From positions 362,995-426,994 of the forward strand of contig NW_005202427.1 in NCBI RefSeq assembly GCF_000372725.1: DNA of 64,000 nt. The letters are read 5' to 3'. The translations under genes and the position numbers were made by a program. Shown here piece after piece: positions 41,075 to 52,283 of this stretch (position 1 is its first letter; each line of letters starts with the position of its first letter). The notes under the pieces were generated by a model. It ran no database searches. It was not told where the DNA came from and saw only the letters and a program-made list of their open reading frames with translations. The stretch is from Emiliania huxleyi CCMP1516. Taxonomy: Eukaryota > Haptophyta > Isochrysidales > Noelaerhabdaceae.

Positions 41075-41338
41075 TTATATGCCCGCTGCGACCTTTGCGA
41101 GCGGCAACCTCCCTGCGCTCTCCTCTGCCCGCGAAGCGTCCGCTGCTGCGAGCGTAGTCACCACGCTCGTGCCGCGCATCAACCGGTAGGCCGAAAACAG
41201 CAGCAGCGCGCCGACGATGACAAGCCACGTCCGGTTTCGACGTGCGGTCGTGAGGTTGCCCTCGTTCATCGCTCGCCGCACGGCGTTCGACTGGTCCGTG
41301 ATCAGCTCGCGACGCTCGGCGTCCGTGAAGGCGTGCAT
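41075..41338 (-). CDS. Small single-pass membrane protein
   Basis: Eighty-seven codons: a charged helical N-terminus (FTDAERRELITDQSNAVRRA), then RRNRTWLVIVGALLLFSAYR as a clear transmembrane helix with positive flank, then a short Ala-rich tail. No family recognised. The consistent topology (soluble helix, Arg cluster, membrane span) supports a real protein, perhaps an organelle or ER membrane component. Confidence 0.5.
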   Translation of the reverse strand: MHAFTDAERRELITDQSNAVRRAMNEGNLTTARRNRTWLVIVGALLLFSAYRLMRGTSVVTTLAAADASRAEESAGRLPLAKVAAGI

Positions 41339-41368
41339 CGGATGCCTGGTAGCACTGGACGTGTAGCG

Positions 41369-41833
41369 CTAGACGTGGGAGCGCTTCACGTCCTTACGAG
41401 TACCGATCTTAGGTATGTGTTGGCAACCAAGACACGAGTACCGATGCGCGGCGAGAACTGGGCGCTTTCTTTTCGGAAAAAAAATCTTTTTCCAGACGCC
41501 GTAGCGCGCTGCCATGGTGGCCGCTGCCTTGGGCAGTGGCCACGGTGGCCGACCCAGGGCTCCTACGCGGCTACAGCCGCGCGCGACCGCTGCCGCTGGC
41601 ACCGGTCGCGAGGACTCTGGCTCAGCAGCCGGCGGCGCGGCGGCTGGGGCCGGCGGCGCCGTAGGGCTCGCGCTCGTGGGCGGCTCCACAGCCTGCGCCT
41701 GCCGCTCGTGGCGGACTGCGCGCTCGAGCTGCGAGTGAGGGTGGAGATGGACGGTGACGTCGCCGCTCTGCGTCGCGGTGAAAGAGACCGAGTACGGCGA
41801 GTCGCCGTTGTTGTTCTTCTCCGCGTGGGTCAT
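41369..41833 (-). CDS. Hypothetical Pro/Ala-rich protein
   Basis: Open frame of 154 codons from an ATG at 41833: THAEKNNNGDSPYSVSFTAT, then SGDVTVHLHPHSQLERAVRH, a Pro/Ala linker and a basic C-terminus (KKIFFPKRKRP). The first 45 residues look like folded protein, possibly a small beta domain; the rest is low-complexity. No family recognised. The stop lies 31 bp upstream of the next minus-strand start, so the two could also be exons of one gene. Confidence 0.4.
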   Translation of the reverse strand: MTHAEKNNNGDSPYSVSFTATQSGDVTVHLHPHSQLERAVRHERQAQAVEPPTSASPTAPPAPAAAPPAAEPESSRPVPAAAVARGCSRVGALGRPPWPLPKAAATMAARYGVWKKIFFPKRKRPVLAAHRYSCLGCQHIPKIGTRKDVKRSHV

Positions 41834-42209
41834 ACAATTGGAGACGGAGCGCTGTTTGGCTAAAGAAAGAAAGAAAACAGAGCAATAAATAAATAAATAC
41901 AACGGACATCCCAAGCTAGGGCTGGGTCGAGGACAGACACGTCCCCACCTTTGCAGGATTTTGCAAAAGCGAGGGGGGAGGGCGCATCGCCGCGCGGAGA
42001 GGGCTGGGCACAGGGCACAGGGGATCTCTCTCGCATAGGATATGACAGCAAAGAAAGAAAAGAAAGAAAACGGACAACCCAAGGGAGGGATGGGAGGACG
42101 ACAGCAAGGGAGGGATGGCAGGGCACTTGGGCGCGTAAAATTCTTTCTGCAAATTGCCGAATTCTGAGCAGCGGTGCGAAGAGAACCTGAAAGACAAGGC
42201 CGACGCAGC

Positions 42210-44820
42210 ATGGAGCCGAGACCCCGCGTGGAGAGCTCCGGCGCGCTCAACGACGTGTACGTGAAAAGCCAGGAGCACCTGCTCAGGCCGACGTCCGAGA
42301 ACCCGCTGCCGACCTCCGTCCCACCGCCCTCGGCCGGGATGGCAGGCCTGATCGGCGTGCGCCATGTTCTCATCGTGATTGGTCTGCCGGAGCGCGGCAA
42401 GTGCTTCATCGCACAGCGTCTCTCAAAGTACCTCTACTTTTTCCACGGCGCAGAGGTCAAGCTCTTTGACGTCGCAGAGTGCGTCGCGCCGCCGCCCCGC
42501 TCCAGTGCACACCACCGCTGCAAAGGCGCCGCTCACCGCGGCTTCGATGCGCAGGTACATGGGCTGCCAGCCCGTCGACATTGGCCACGCGGCGCAACCG
42601 CAGGACGAGTGTCGCATCGAGGCGTCGGCCAACACGCTCACGCGCGACCTCAAGCTCTTCCTCAACTCGTCGGGCGAGGCGGCGAGGCGGGCGGGCGGGA
42701 ACATGACGGTGCCGGTGCCGCGGAACTGCCAGACCGCGCAGGCGCGCGCCGCCGAGCGGGCGATGGCGGCGGCGCGCGAGGAGATCCAGAACACCGAGCA
42801 GCACCTCTTGGTGGACGAGGCGGACCGGCGGCGCAAGAATGTCGACTCGGGCAAGGTGGCCATCATCTTCACGTCAGACGGGATGGGTAGCTTCTACGAG
42901 AAGTGGGCGTGCACCTCCAAGGAGCGGCGGCGCTGGGCGGCCGAGACCATCCAGTCAGACAAGCGCCTCGGTGCCAAGGTGATCTTCATCGAGGTGATAG
43001 TCAACTCGGCAAAGCTCATGGAGCAAAACCTGCTGTCCAAGGTGACCAGCAGCCACGCGCCGCCCCGCGCACGCACTGCGCGTCCCGAGAGAGGGCGGCC
43101 CCACTCGGCCTCTCCGCCGCCCCTCCCGCCCCCTCCTCCCCCGCCCACTTTCACGCGGCCGACCTCGACAGCACACCGACTCGCAGCTGCCCTCGCCCGT
43201 CTGCAGATCCGCCATGAGCGGCGCCTCTCTCGCGGCGCGGAGGCGCGCGACTCGCGCGACTCGCGCCAGTCGCGCGAGGGGGAGGAGAACGCGCGCGGCA
43301 TCGCCGTGCCCTCCTCGCCCGCCACCCCCGGCAGGCCGACCCGGGCCAGCTCCTCGCGCAATCATGGGCGCAGAGACGGCGGGTCTGCCGCCCTCCAGAT
43401 CACCGGAGGTGACGGTGACCCGAGGCGACCCTCGACTAGGTACGGCTCCGGATACGACTGGTCCGCCGCCGCCGCCGAAGCCCTCGAGGAGAGCGACGAC
43501 ATCCCTCCGCGGCTCGTGCGTGAGTTCCACGCGCGGGTGAACCGCTTCGCCCGCGTGTATGTCTCGCTCCAGGAGGACGGCTCCGAGGACGACCTCTCGT
43601 ACATCAAGCTCATCAACTACGGAGACAAGGCGCGCCGCGCCCAGCCGCAGCCGCAGCCCCCCCCCCCCCCCCCCTTCCTCCCGCCTCCTCCCGCCTCCCG
43701 CCGCCTCCCGCCCCGCCGCCGCCCGCCGCCGCCACCCTCTTCCCCCCTCCGCCGGCCCCCTCGCCGCAGGTGGTCACCAATAACATGCACGGGTACCTGC
43801 GGATGCGGATCGCCCAGTTCCTCACCGTCGTTCACCCGACGCCGCACGTCATCTACCTGACGCGCCACGGCCAGTCCACGTACAATCAGCTCGGCAAGAT
43901 CGGCGGCAACTCGCCCCTCTCGCCCGCCGGCGAGGAGTACGCGCGCCGGCTCGGCGCGTGGGTGATGCCGTACGTGTGCTACCAGCAGGCTGCCGGCCTC
44001 GACTCGCTCACAAAGACGCGCCTGTGGACCTCCTCGCTCCAGCGCACCATCCTCACCGCCCAGCACATCCCACACCCGATCATCAGCGAGGAGGACCTCG
44101 GCACTCCGTCCGTGCCGCCCGAACCCGACGCCGACGATGCCCTCGCCAACGGCGCCGCCCTCGCCGACCCGCGGCAGCTGTGAGTTGCGTCTCTCACACC
44201 GTCTGCTCTCAACAGGCGACTCGCCGACCCGCTGCAGCGCCGGCCGCAGCAGCGGCTTGCGCGGGACCCCGCCGCGCGCGAACGGGCTCCGAGAGCGGCT
44301 GCGCTCGGGCGGCCTCTCCGGCGTCGTCGGCGGCGTCGCGCTCGGAGGGATCGACTTGGACTCGGACCGCGGCGGCGGCGGCGACCGCGACCGCGTGTGG
44401 CAGCAGATGGCGCCGCGCGTGTACCGCAACCTCGACGAGATCTTCGCGGGCGAGTGCGAGGGGATGACGTACGAGGAGATCCAGCACAGCTTCCCGTCCG
44501 AGGCGAAGATGCGCGCCACCGACAAGATCGGCTTCCGCTACCCGCGCGGCGAGTCGTACCTCGACATCCTCGCGCGGCTCGACCCGCTCGTGCACGAGCT
44601 CGAGTCGTACCACGAGCCGCTGGTCATCGTCTCGCACCAGGCCGTGCTGCGGCTGCTTTACTGCTACCTGACCGGGCGGACGCGGGCGCAGGCGCCCAAG
44701 CTGTCGATGCCGCTGCACACGGTCATCCGAATCACCTACGACGGCTGGACGCCGCCCACTGAGGAGCGCTTCTACCTCGGGCCGGAGTGCTCACAGACGG
44801 ACGGGCAGACGCACCTCTGA
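42210..44820 (+). CDS. 6-phosphofructo-2-kinase/fructose-2,6-bisphosphatase
   Basis: Bifunctional PFKFB enzyme that makes and breaks fructose 2,6-bisphosphate. Exon 1 (42210-42478) carries the kinase P-loop LIVIGLPERGKCFIAQRLSK, then KLFDVAE. After a GT-AG intron (to 42554), the frame from 42555 gives YMGCQPVDIG, VAIIFTSDGMGSFYEKW, LGAKVIFIEVIVNSAKLMEQ and, after a Pro/Arg-rich stretch that probably contains an intron ending at 43439, FARVYVSLQEDG and LSYIKLINYGDK. Intron 43630-43769 (GC-AG) precedes VVTNNMHGYLRMRIAQFL and the bisphosphatase motifs YLTRHGQSTYN, IGGNSPLS, EGMTYEEIQ, FRYPRGESYLDI and VIVSHQAVLRLL. Another intron lies near 44120-44215. The P-loop has Cys where most homologues have Thr/Ser, and RHGQ replaces RHGE. 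The enzyme call is secure; two junctions are unresolved. Confidence 0.9.
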
Positions 44821-46058
44821 GAGTGGAGTGGCGTCGCCGCCCCCGACAGAGGCGCACCGGCGAGTACAGGTTGGTCGTGCGGTAGCGAACGTACGTCTAC
44901 GTGTACTTCTTGAGGGGGAAGTCGAGGTTGATTGAGGCGAGGTCGTTGAGACTTTGGAGAGTGTTGAATGTATCGAGCTGCAGCTGGAGAGGGTGGTTCG
45001 GGATGTGTAGCCGTAGAGCCCATGTCTTATTGCTCCCGAGTGCCTGTGGTGTGTGCAGAGAAGGGGTCGCGTTCTCTGGGCCGGCGCGGGGCCCCCCGGA
45101 GGCACCGTGCGCCGCGCCGCAGTGCGGAAACGGGGCTCCGGCTCTATGAGTCAGTCTCTATGAGCACCGACTTCCCGAATGATCACGGTTGATCAGAGGG
45201 CAGATTTGGAGAGATCTCGAGGAGTACATACAGATAGACCCTCCAACCATCAGAAAACTCCGACCTGATCGGTCGTACTGACCGCCGACAGATCACTCCA
45301 GACAGCAGACAGGCCGACGTCTGCACGCGGCCGGCCGGGCGAGAGGCTTGACACGATCCGACCCTGCGACCCTGACGCTGCTGCTCTAGCTATCAGCCAT
45401 GCACTGCTGACTGCTGCCACAATGTGCGACCTGTGCTGGCCCACTTGGCGGCCTTCCCGGTCAGTGGTGAGGCGCAGTTCAGAGCTGTCGATGGCGCGAT
45501 GCCGCACTGGTCCCACATTGGTGACACGAGACCACCAAGTTTGCCGGTCCAAGAGAGAGGCGCCGGCGCTGTCCTGAGAAGGTGCGTGGTCCCTCTTGAC
45601 TGCCCATGCGCGCGAGGCTGTGTAGGCATAGCCTCGAGAGTGCCAGCAGCCAATCCGAGGTGACGCGCATTGCGCCAAGGTGGTTGAGAGAGATTTTTAG
45701 AAGCCAACAAGAAATGTGTCACTCAGAGTGATTTGCGCTCGGTGGTTGTGCGTCCAATGTGGAAGTGGGGCCATTAAGAACATGCTATCTATTTTAGAGC
45801 TTAGCGTGACACGCTTATCCAAACTTAGCGTGACACGCTTATCCAAACTTAGCGTGACACGCCCGAGAGCGCAATCTCCCCAGGGTTCATAGTGATCCCC
45901 TACCACCCGTGAAAGGCGAACCCAAACTGGACGACCCCTAGGTGCATCCCCGGCTCGGGGTGCGCTCGTCTGTTGCGGCGGCTGCCCCCCCTCGCCGCCA
46001 AGTGGGTTATTTGTTCTCGCGCCGCGTCTGCGCTTAGCGCACACGTTTGTACAGACCT
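44821..46058. other. Gene-poor interval
   Basis: No gene recognised. It contains a CGACCGATCAGG/CTGATCGGTCGT inverted motif near 45268 and a short tandem repeat at 45795-45862. Confidence 0.5.
45795..45862. repeat. Three 25-bp iterons with internal palindrome
   Basis: CTTAGCGTGACACGCTTATC occurs three times, about 25 bp apart, each centred on the palindrome GCGTG-A-CACGC. The third copy diverges after CACGC. It resembles a protein-binding iteron array; function unknown. Confidence 0.85.
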
Positions 46059-47037
46059 ATGCGCCTCTCCCTCGAGGTGCTGCCGACCAAGCTGCTGGGC
46101 AGCGGGACGAGCAGTCTGACGACGAGCCTGCTCGCGCTCGTGCCTCGAGGGACGCGCGTGTACCTACCTAGCCTCCCGGGCGATGCACCAGCGGCGATGG
46201 GCGCTGCTCTCGCTCACTTGCACGCCTCGGCGCCGCACGTCGAGCCTGTTCCACACATCGCGGCGTCGCGCGTGCCAAGCGAGGCCGAGCTGCTCCGCAG
46301 GCTCGACTCGTGGCAGGAGGCCTGCTCCAACCAGCTCTCCGAGGCGCATGGCAAGCGCTGCCCTCAGCCTGTCTGTGTGCGCGTTAGCCGCCGCTCTCGC
46401 CTTGCAGGTGCTCGTGGTGCGAGGCGACGAAGGCGCGCACGACACCGCCGCGCATGGGAATCCGGCCTCGCCCCGCCCCTCGGGCGGCCCGTTCGCGACG
46501 ACGCTCGACCTGCTCGAGAGCGGCGCGCTCGCCCGACGTGGCGTTGAGACGGTTGGGCTGTGCGGACATCCAGAGGGGATCGGTGCCACCGTGAGCACGG
46601 GCGAAGGGATTGTGCACCTTAAAGGCAAGACGGCCGCCCTCCGCCGCGCCGGGCAGCAGCCCCGGATCGTCACGCAGATCTGCTTTGACGCCGAGCGTGC
46701 CACAGGCTTTGTGGACGCACTGCGGGCCGCCGAGGAGGAGGCGCCGGTCAGCCTCGGGCTGGTCGGGCCCGCCAAGGCGCAGCTGCTGCAGCGGATGGCG
46801 TTGCAGTGCGGGGTCCGTCCTCCACCGCCGGCGACGGAGCCGTCGGAGCTCCTCGAGCGCGTGGCAGTGTGGCAGCGCTTGAGGGGGCAGCGGCACGGCG
46901 CAGAGGCAATCCACATCTACCCGTTTGGTGGCCTCCGCACGACGCTGCAGTGGCTCCTCAGGGTCGAAGGCGAGGGTGTCATCGGCCTCGCACCGCCGCT
47001 CGAGGCGGGAGCCAAACTGTGGGCGGGTCACGAATGA
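46059..47037 (+). CDS. Methylenetetrahydrofolate-reductase-like protein
   Basis: Small protein with the TIM-barrel features of the MTHFR-like family. Exons 46059-46343 and 46408-47037, GC-AG intron of 64 bp, phase 0, about 304 aa. Motifs: SLEVLPTKLLGSG near the N-terminus, VLVVRGDEG at the junction, VGLCGHPEGI (family G.PEGH), VTQICFDAERATGFVDALRA (family TQ.FFDxxxF), VSLGLVGPAKAQLL and AIHIYPFGGLRTTLQWL at the end. Classical MTHFR has a C-terminal regulatory domain and about 300 residues in the catalytic part; only the catalytic-like part is present, with loosened motifs, so its substrate may differ from 5,10-methylene-THF. The first ATG (46047) adds four residues. Confidence 0.75.
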
Positions 47038-47599
47038 TGTACGAGAAGTATCTACGTACGCGAAAAAACACGGAAAGCTCTCTTGTATGCCGGAGGGGGG
47101 AGCGCACCCCTATTGTAACTGTGGAACTGAAACCTTGCCTGCGCCGCGCGGCACTGTTCACCCACAGTGTTCACCGTCTCGATCGAAGACGGCCGGGCAC
47201 GCCATCGTGGGGTGGGTCGGGACGGGGTGGGTGGCGCACTTTTGGAGCACTTGGAGTGCGGTCGGCAACCTCACATCCAGGGCCGGGGAGCTGAGAAGCG
47301 CACCCAGCGGGCCGGATGATCGGCATCGGGTTGCGGGCAAGAGAACCCTAGCCCTGGGGGTGCGCGTTCGCAGGGAAAGGGCCGTAAAGTAAACACGGGT
47401 CTCCGAGGGTTAGTCCGCGCTCCGGGTTTCCCCTAGCAGCGGAGCGCCCCCTCTACTCGGAGCTAGTAAACACCAGACACGCACACGACGTACATCCTCA
47501 CTCGACGTCTCCCCTCGGGGCTTCTCTGTCCGGCCTCCCCACCCACGGTCCGGAGGGCCCCCCCTATCCTCTCGGTCCTCCCCCCCCACAGCCCCACTC
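47038..47599. other. Intergenic; repeat family C copy 2
   Basis: The segment 47241-47344 matches 15257-15361. Rest unassigned; 47400-47600 is probably the left part of the Copia remnant. Confidence 0.6.
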
Positions 47600-48567
47600 G
47601 CTTTCCGCTGGTTGGGCAACGGATGTGGGGCCCGGCTCCACCTCCTAGCCTTCTTTGGCCGCGGCCCCCCGCCGCCGTTTCGTCTTCTCTGCCCGATCCC
47701 GTTGACTCCGCCTCCGGCGACCCCGTTCCCAACTCCCCGGGCGAGGACGGCAGTATTGGGTCGTACTCACCCCCCCCCCCCCCCCCGGGAGGTCGGGCCG
47801 GCTCTCCCTGGTCGACCAGTCGCGCCCGTACCCGCGGCCTCTCTATCGTCCTCGGCTCACCCCTCCCCTCCGCCGGTCCCTCATCAAGCTCGGGGAGGCG
47901 TGGCCCTCCTTGTCGTAGATCACGGTGGTCCGGCTGCCGCCGCGACGGGTCTACCCCCGGCGAGCTCGTACTTCCCGACTCCACTCGCAGAGGCCGAGTC
48001 AGCTCGACTCTCATCTCCCCCGACAGCTGACTCCAGGTCTCACTCGGGGCCCTCCGGTCTTGGCCCCCCGGTTCGCCGGCCGACCCGCTATCTCCGCACG
48101 GCACCTCCCCCACCTCGGTCCCCTCCCCCGGGTACTCCAGCCTCCGACGGGGAGGTTCCGGGTCCCCCAGGCTCCGCGCGGGTCGGTGCGGTGACGACCA
48201 CGCCGAAGCAGGGTCACATCTCCCTCTCGACGTTCGAGGCCGAGATCTCTGCCGGCACGCTGGCGGCTTGCGAGGCGGTCCACCTGCGCTCGCTCCTCGC
48301 GTCGCTCGGCTACAAGCCCAAGGGCCCGACCATCATCAAGATCGACAACACGGCCGCGCTGCGCGTCGCCGAGGACCCGGTCATGCACGACAAGACGAAG
48401 CACATCCTGCGCAAGGAGCTCAAGATTCGGGAGCTCGTCGAGTCCGCCGGGAGGTCAAGGTCGAGTACGTCGAGAGCCTCAAGAACTTCGCCGACTTCTT
48501 CACCAAGCCGCTCCCGCGCAAGGAGTTCGAGTCGTTCCGCAAGGAGATCATGAACGACACCGCCTAG
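47600..48567 (+). mobile_element. Deleted Ty1/Copia retrotransposon (linker plus RNase H)
   Basis: The C-terminal Copia RNase H is clear: GHISLSTFEAEISAGTLAAC, LRSLLASLGY, IIKIDNTAALRVAEDP, HDKTKHI, IRELVE, then after a one-base frameshift near 48452 EVKVEYVESLKNFADFFTKP and a stop at 48567. The frame just upstream (about 47640-48180) is the Pro/Ser-rich region that normally separates integrase from reverse transcriptase (including PPVRRPTRYLR). It joins the RNase H directly, so the reverse transcriptase domain is deleted. Gag, protease and integrase were not seen. This copy cannot be autonomous. Confidence 0.85.
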
Positions 48568-49341
48568 GGCGACACAGGGCCTTCTCCGCCCTTGAGGAGG
48601 CTGCGCGATTGTGCGCGCGAGGGGCATCCTCCGCCCCTGAGGAGGCTGTACAATTGTGCGCGCGATAGTAGGAGATTTAGCAGTCGTCTAGCTTCTTCAG
48701 ATCCTCAGTCTCGCTACCCGATGCGAGGATGGGGGGCTGTTGAAGATCGACGACTGCGCAGCCGTCGCTAGTCGACGGCCACATGATCCTGATCACTCGG
48801 GGATGGCTTCCCCTCACTCGGGGACTGTAGCGGCGCAGTTTCGCACCGCTGCGGCGCGCGGTTTTGCAAAAACCGTTCTGCAGCGGCGCGGTTTTGCCCT
48901 ACACCCGCAGCGTAGATCAGGTGGCTAGGCGGCCCTGGGGGCCGCGGACCCTGACCTCTGGTTTGATAGTGTTGGCAGTCTGTTTCTGTCAGTAGTAAGA
49001 GGGGTTACAGCTTGTGAGTGGTGAATAAAACTTACAGGGGCGGGAGGGTGGGGATGTGGGACCCGCGGACGGGGACCGGGACGGTCGAGGCTGTCAAGGG
49101 TCAGTACACGGACGCAGAGGGGAAGTGCCGCGTGGAGGCGCTGCTCTTCGAGGAGTTCGGCGCAATGTGAGCGCGGGGGTGGAGGAGCTGCTGATTCCAG
49201 TGTAGAGGGCCTCGTGTAGCCCTCCCTTTCGTGTCATACCAAAGTTCCATTTTTCCCTCGCAGACGCGTTTGGGCGGGACACGCCGAGGAGCCGCCCGCG
49301 TGCGGTCCTCACAATCGAACGTTGCGTGTTCTTTTGGCGTC
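48568..49341 (+). mobile_element. Copia 3' untranslated region, PPT and putative 3' LTR
   Basis: Two tandem about 50-bp units (about 48580-48670) containing GAGGAGGCTG and ATTGTGCGCGCGA. A polypurine tract GGATGGGGGG ends at 48735 and is followed by TGTTGAAGATCG, a typical LTR start. The LTR may run to about 49036 (ending near CTTACAG); no 5' LTR was recognised. The rest, to 49341, has short open frames of unknown value. Confidence 0.6.
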
Positions 49342-50021
49342 ATGTCCTCGCTCGTCGACCCCACGGACGACCTCGCGGAGACAATCGGCGGCGGCGGCGG
49401 CGGCGGCGGCGAGGTTCCGTCGGCGCCCGGCGCCGTTGGACAAGTGACGTCTCTTGAGATCGGCGACCACATCGAAGTCTTGGACGAAGAGAGAGGTTCG
49501 CAGAAGCGGCCTACGGACGCGTCGCCCGCAAGGCAGAGCCATCGAACTTCTACCTAGGCTGGCTTCTCTTCCGCATCTACCACCTCGTCGCCAAGTCGGA
49601 CGGGCTGCACGACGTCCGTGCGGTCAAGGAGGACGAGCTCGACTATCTGATTCCCCATGCAGAGCGGACGCCCCGTGGACGCACCGCAGACGATGAGATC
49701 TCCTTCCTGCGCAACAGCGACGGCAACCTCACGTTCCCCGAGGACGTGCGGCCGGCGTCGCGCGGCGCAGAGTGCGAGGGCGAGTGCGGTGCACTCGTTT
49801 GGGCCGTCGCTTTCGAGGAGCTGGTGCCAGAGTATACTCTCTCTGCCTGCGGGTTGTCGATTCCCGGCCCCGGCGGGACTTGGCGCACCGAGGTGGGACC
49901 AAGCGCGCGCGCATCTTCTTCTCGCCACTCCGCCCAAGACATGTCCTGGACCCTGTTAGGTCGAGAAGAAGACGCTTTCAGACAGGTTCACCTACGCGCT
50001 CACCCTCGTCGACCCGGGTAA
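49342..50021 (+). CDS. Hypothetical protein, frame break near 49495
   Basis: Starts SSLVDPTDDLAETI, a poly-Gly run, then VTSLEIGDHIEVLDEER; the frame then shifts near 49495 and continues AEAAYGRVARKAEPSNFYLG, WLLFRIYHLVAKSDGLHDVR, AVKEDELDYLIPHAERTPRG and CGALVWAVAFEELVP. Both parts read as real protein, so either a tiny intron, a sequencing error or a mutation separates them. The last about 50 residues are doubtful. No family recognised. Confidence 0.45.
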
Positions 50022-50237
50022 CCAGCGCGGAAGGGGGCGTAAATGTGAGCGCTCATTTCACCCGCGGATCCGAATGTAGGTGGCAACCGCTGGCGGCAGA
50101 GTGAGCTGAAGCAACTCGCGGAGCGTCTCTTCCGAAATCAGCCGCAGCAGCTCAAGACGGCGTCCTCTCCGTCCGCACCCCAATGTGTGCTCAGAAAGTC
50201 CCCCGAGTTTTCCTTAACATGCCGGTAGGCCCTAGAG

Positions 50238-52283
50238 ATGGTGCCAAGCCCTGCAAAGCGGGCTCGCTGCGACGAGGACAGCCGCCGCACCCGGCCTTGC
50301 CCAGCCAATGTCGAGGAGCCGGCGGCGAAGATGGAGGAGGAGGAGAAGGAGCAGGAGGAGGAGGGGGAGGAGGGTGGAGGAGGGCGATGACGCCGCATCG
50401 TCGTTATCAGACGAGGAGCGCGAGGCTGCCACCGCCGCCATCGCCGGCAGCGGCGACGAGGCGGCAGCGCAAGCGCATTCCCTCGGCCGCGCCCTCGTGC
50501 CGCGCAGAGACTGAGCCTGCGCCTGTGCCGTGCTGCACAGAAGCCCGACGTCAAGGAGGGAGGCGATGCCATCAACCTCAAGGTGGTGACACAGGACGGC
50601 AGCGAAATATTCTTCAAGGCGCCTCGCACCTCCCGCGCGCGACCCGCCCGGCGGCGGCGTGCGTGCGTCCTCGTGTCTGATCTGCCGACGGCCTCTCTGA
50701 TCCGCAGTGCAAAAAGACGACGGCGCTCTCGGAGCTGATGAACGCCTTCTGCCAGCGCCAGGGCATGTCGCAGCAAGGCGTCCGTTTCCTCTTTGATGGC
50801 GAGCGCCTCAACGGCAACCAGACACCCGCCGAGGCGCGCCGCGCTGCGCCGCTAGAGTTCCCCGCATCCTCTTCTGCCGCGCCCGCCGCCCTCCGCGCTC
50901 ACTCTCCCTCCGCGCCCACTCGCCCTCCGCGACGCCCCAGATGGACATGGAGGATGACGACGTCATCGACGTGATGGTCGAGCACCAGGCAGAGCTGGCT
51001 CACCTCAAGTCGCAGCTAGAAGAGGTTCGCCGTCTTAACTACGGCAGCACTACGGCCTACCTCCTCACCCTTTATGTGTTCGAACAGGCAGCGCGTCGGC
51101 TCGAGCAGGCGACGGAGGCGGCAACGGCGCGCGAGGCCACTCTCCGAGCCGAGGCGGAGGCGGCAGTCCAGGCGGCGCTGCAGCGGGCGGCGCAAGAGCA
51201 GCAGGCAGCGGTAGAGGTGGCGCGAGCGGACGGGGCGGCGGCAGCGCGGGCGGAAGCGCCGCAGGCATTTGCGGAGCATTTGCGGGAGACGGAGAAGCAG
51301 AGCCTCTTCATGTGCAGCCCTCTCGCGAAATACGCAGTCTTCTCATTGACGGCGCAGTCCAAGTCTGCTGTTGTGTGGAAGGATGGCGAGCCCACCTTCA
51401 CGCCGCCCGCGCTGCAGCCGGCCATCAGCGAGTTGCGCCGCATAGTAGCTGCAGGGGGCAAGGGTGGCCGGCCTCTGCAGGGCGCAAGACTCGTTCGGAT
51501 CGAGATGATGGCATCGAGCCATCTCGACGCGAGCTTTCAAAGCAGAGTCGAGGGTACGCAGCACTCGCGAATGGATGCGGGGCCGACTGCTCTGCAGTGG
51601 AACCCGTCCACCGGCCATGGCCTCAGGGCTGACCAACAAGCCGAGAAAGAGCGCGTGCTCAGCCGCCTCTTGAGGCGCTGCCTGCAGGGAAGCCAGCTCA
51701 AGCTCTCGCCCGTGTGCCTCGCTTTCCACGGGACCACTCCCGAGGCCGCAGAGAAGATCTGCAGGCAGGGCTTCCGACACGGGGAGAGCCGCTCTTCTTC
51801 TGACTGGTTCGGCCACGGCCACTACTTGACCACGCATGCCGAGTACGCGCTCCGCTACTCGACAGGCCAACTCGCAAACCCGCCGCGGGACCCCGTCCTC
51901 TACAAGGAGTATTGCGTCCTCGCTTGCTGGGTGGCGCCCGGCGTCGTCTACCCGCTAACACGGCGCTTCTCAATTTCTGCCCCCTCCCTTCTCTAGCTTG
52001 CGTCCGCAAACACTTGATCTGTGCGTGTAGGGTCGACTACCATGGCGCCAGCAGCGCCAGCTCATCGTCCCACTTCTTTCCCGAGGACAACATGCCCATC
52101 GCCATCAAGAATGGCAACGACTCGCACTACGTGCTCGTGAGCGAGGAGCTGCAGTTCCAGGCGGTGAACTCGGAGGGAGAGACTTGCCGCAGGGACGCGA
52201 GTGTCGACTACGACGAGCTTGTGGTGGCTGACCGGGACCAGGTGCTGCCCAAGTTCAAGCTCTTTTTCTGCTGGACGGATTGA
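50238..52283 (+). CDS. SUMO-PARP fusion protein
   Basis: A predicted ADP-ribosyltransferase with a built-in SUMO-like domain. Well-resolved exons: 50541-50618, 50708-50833, 50941-51962, 52031-52283 (phases agree; three GC-AG introns). The SUMO-like part: AINLKVVTQDGSEIFFK, TTALSELMNAFCQRQGMS, VRFLFDGERLNGNQTPAE, MDMEDDDVIDVMVEHQ; the line stops before a diGly, so it is not a processed SUMO. Then comes a long coiled coil (about 51000-51290), then a PARP fold: LAFHGTTPEAAEKICRQGF (catalytic His), DWFGHGHYLTTHAEYALRYS (Tyr), CVLACWVAPG and DYDELVVADRDQVLPKF (Glu), so the H-Y-E triad appears intact. Upstream, MVPSPAKRARCDED (50238) is a nuclear-localisation-like start, but the acidic low-complexity stretch to 50540 contains a frame break that I could not resolve. 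Confidence 0.85.

Noticed and set aside
47463-48113. Minus-strand 216-codon ORF
   Set aside because: It is antisense to the Pro-rich Copia linker and has no domain features.
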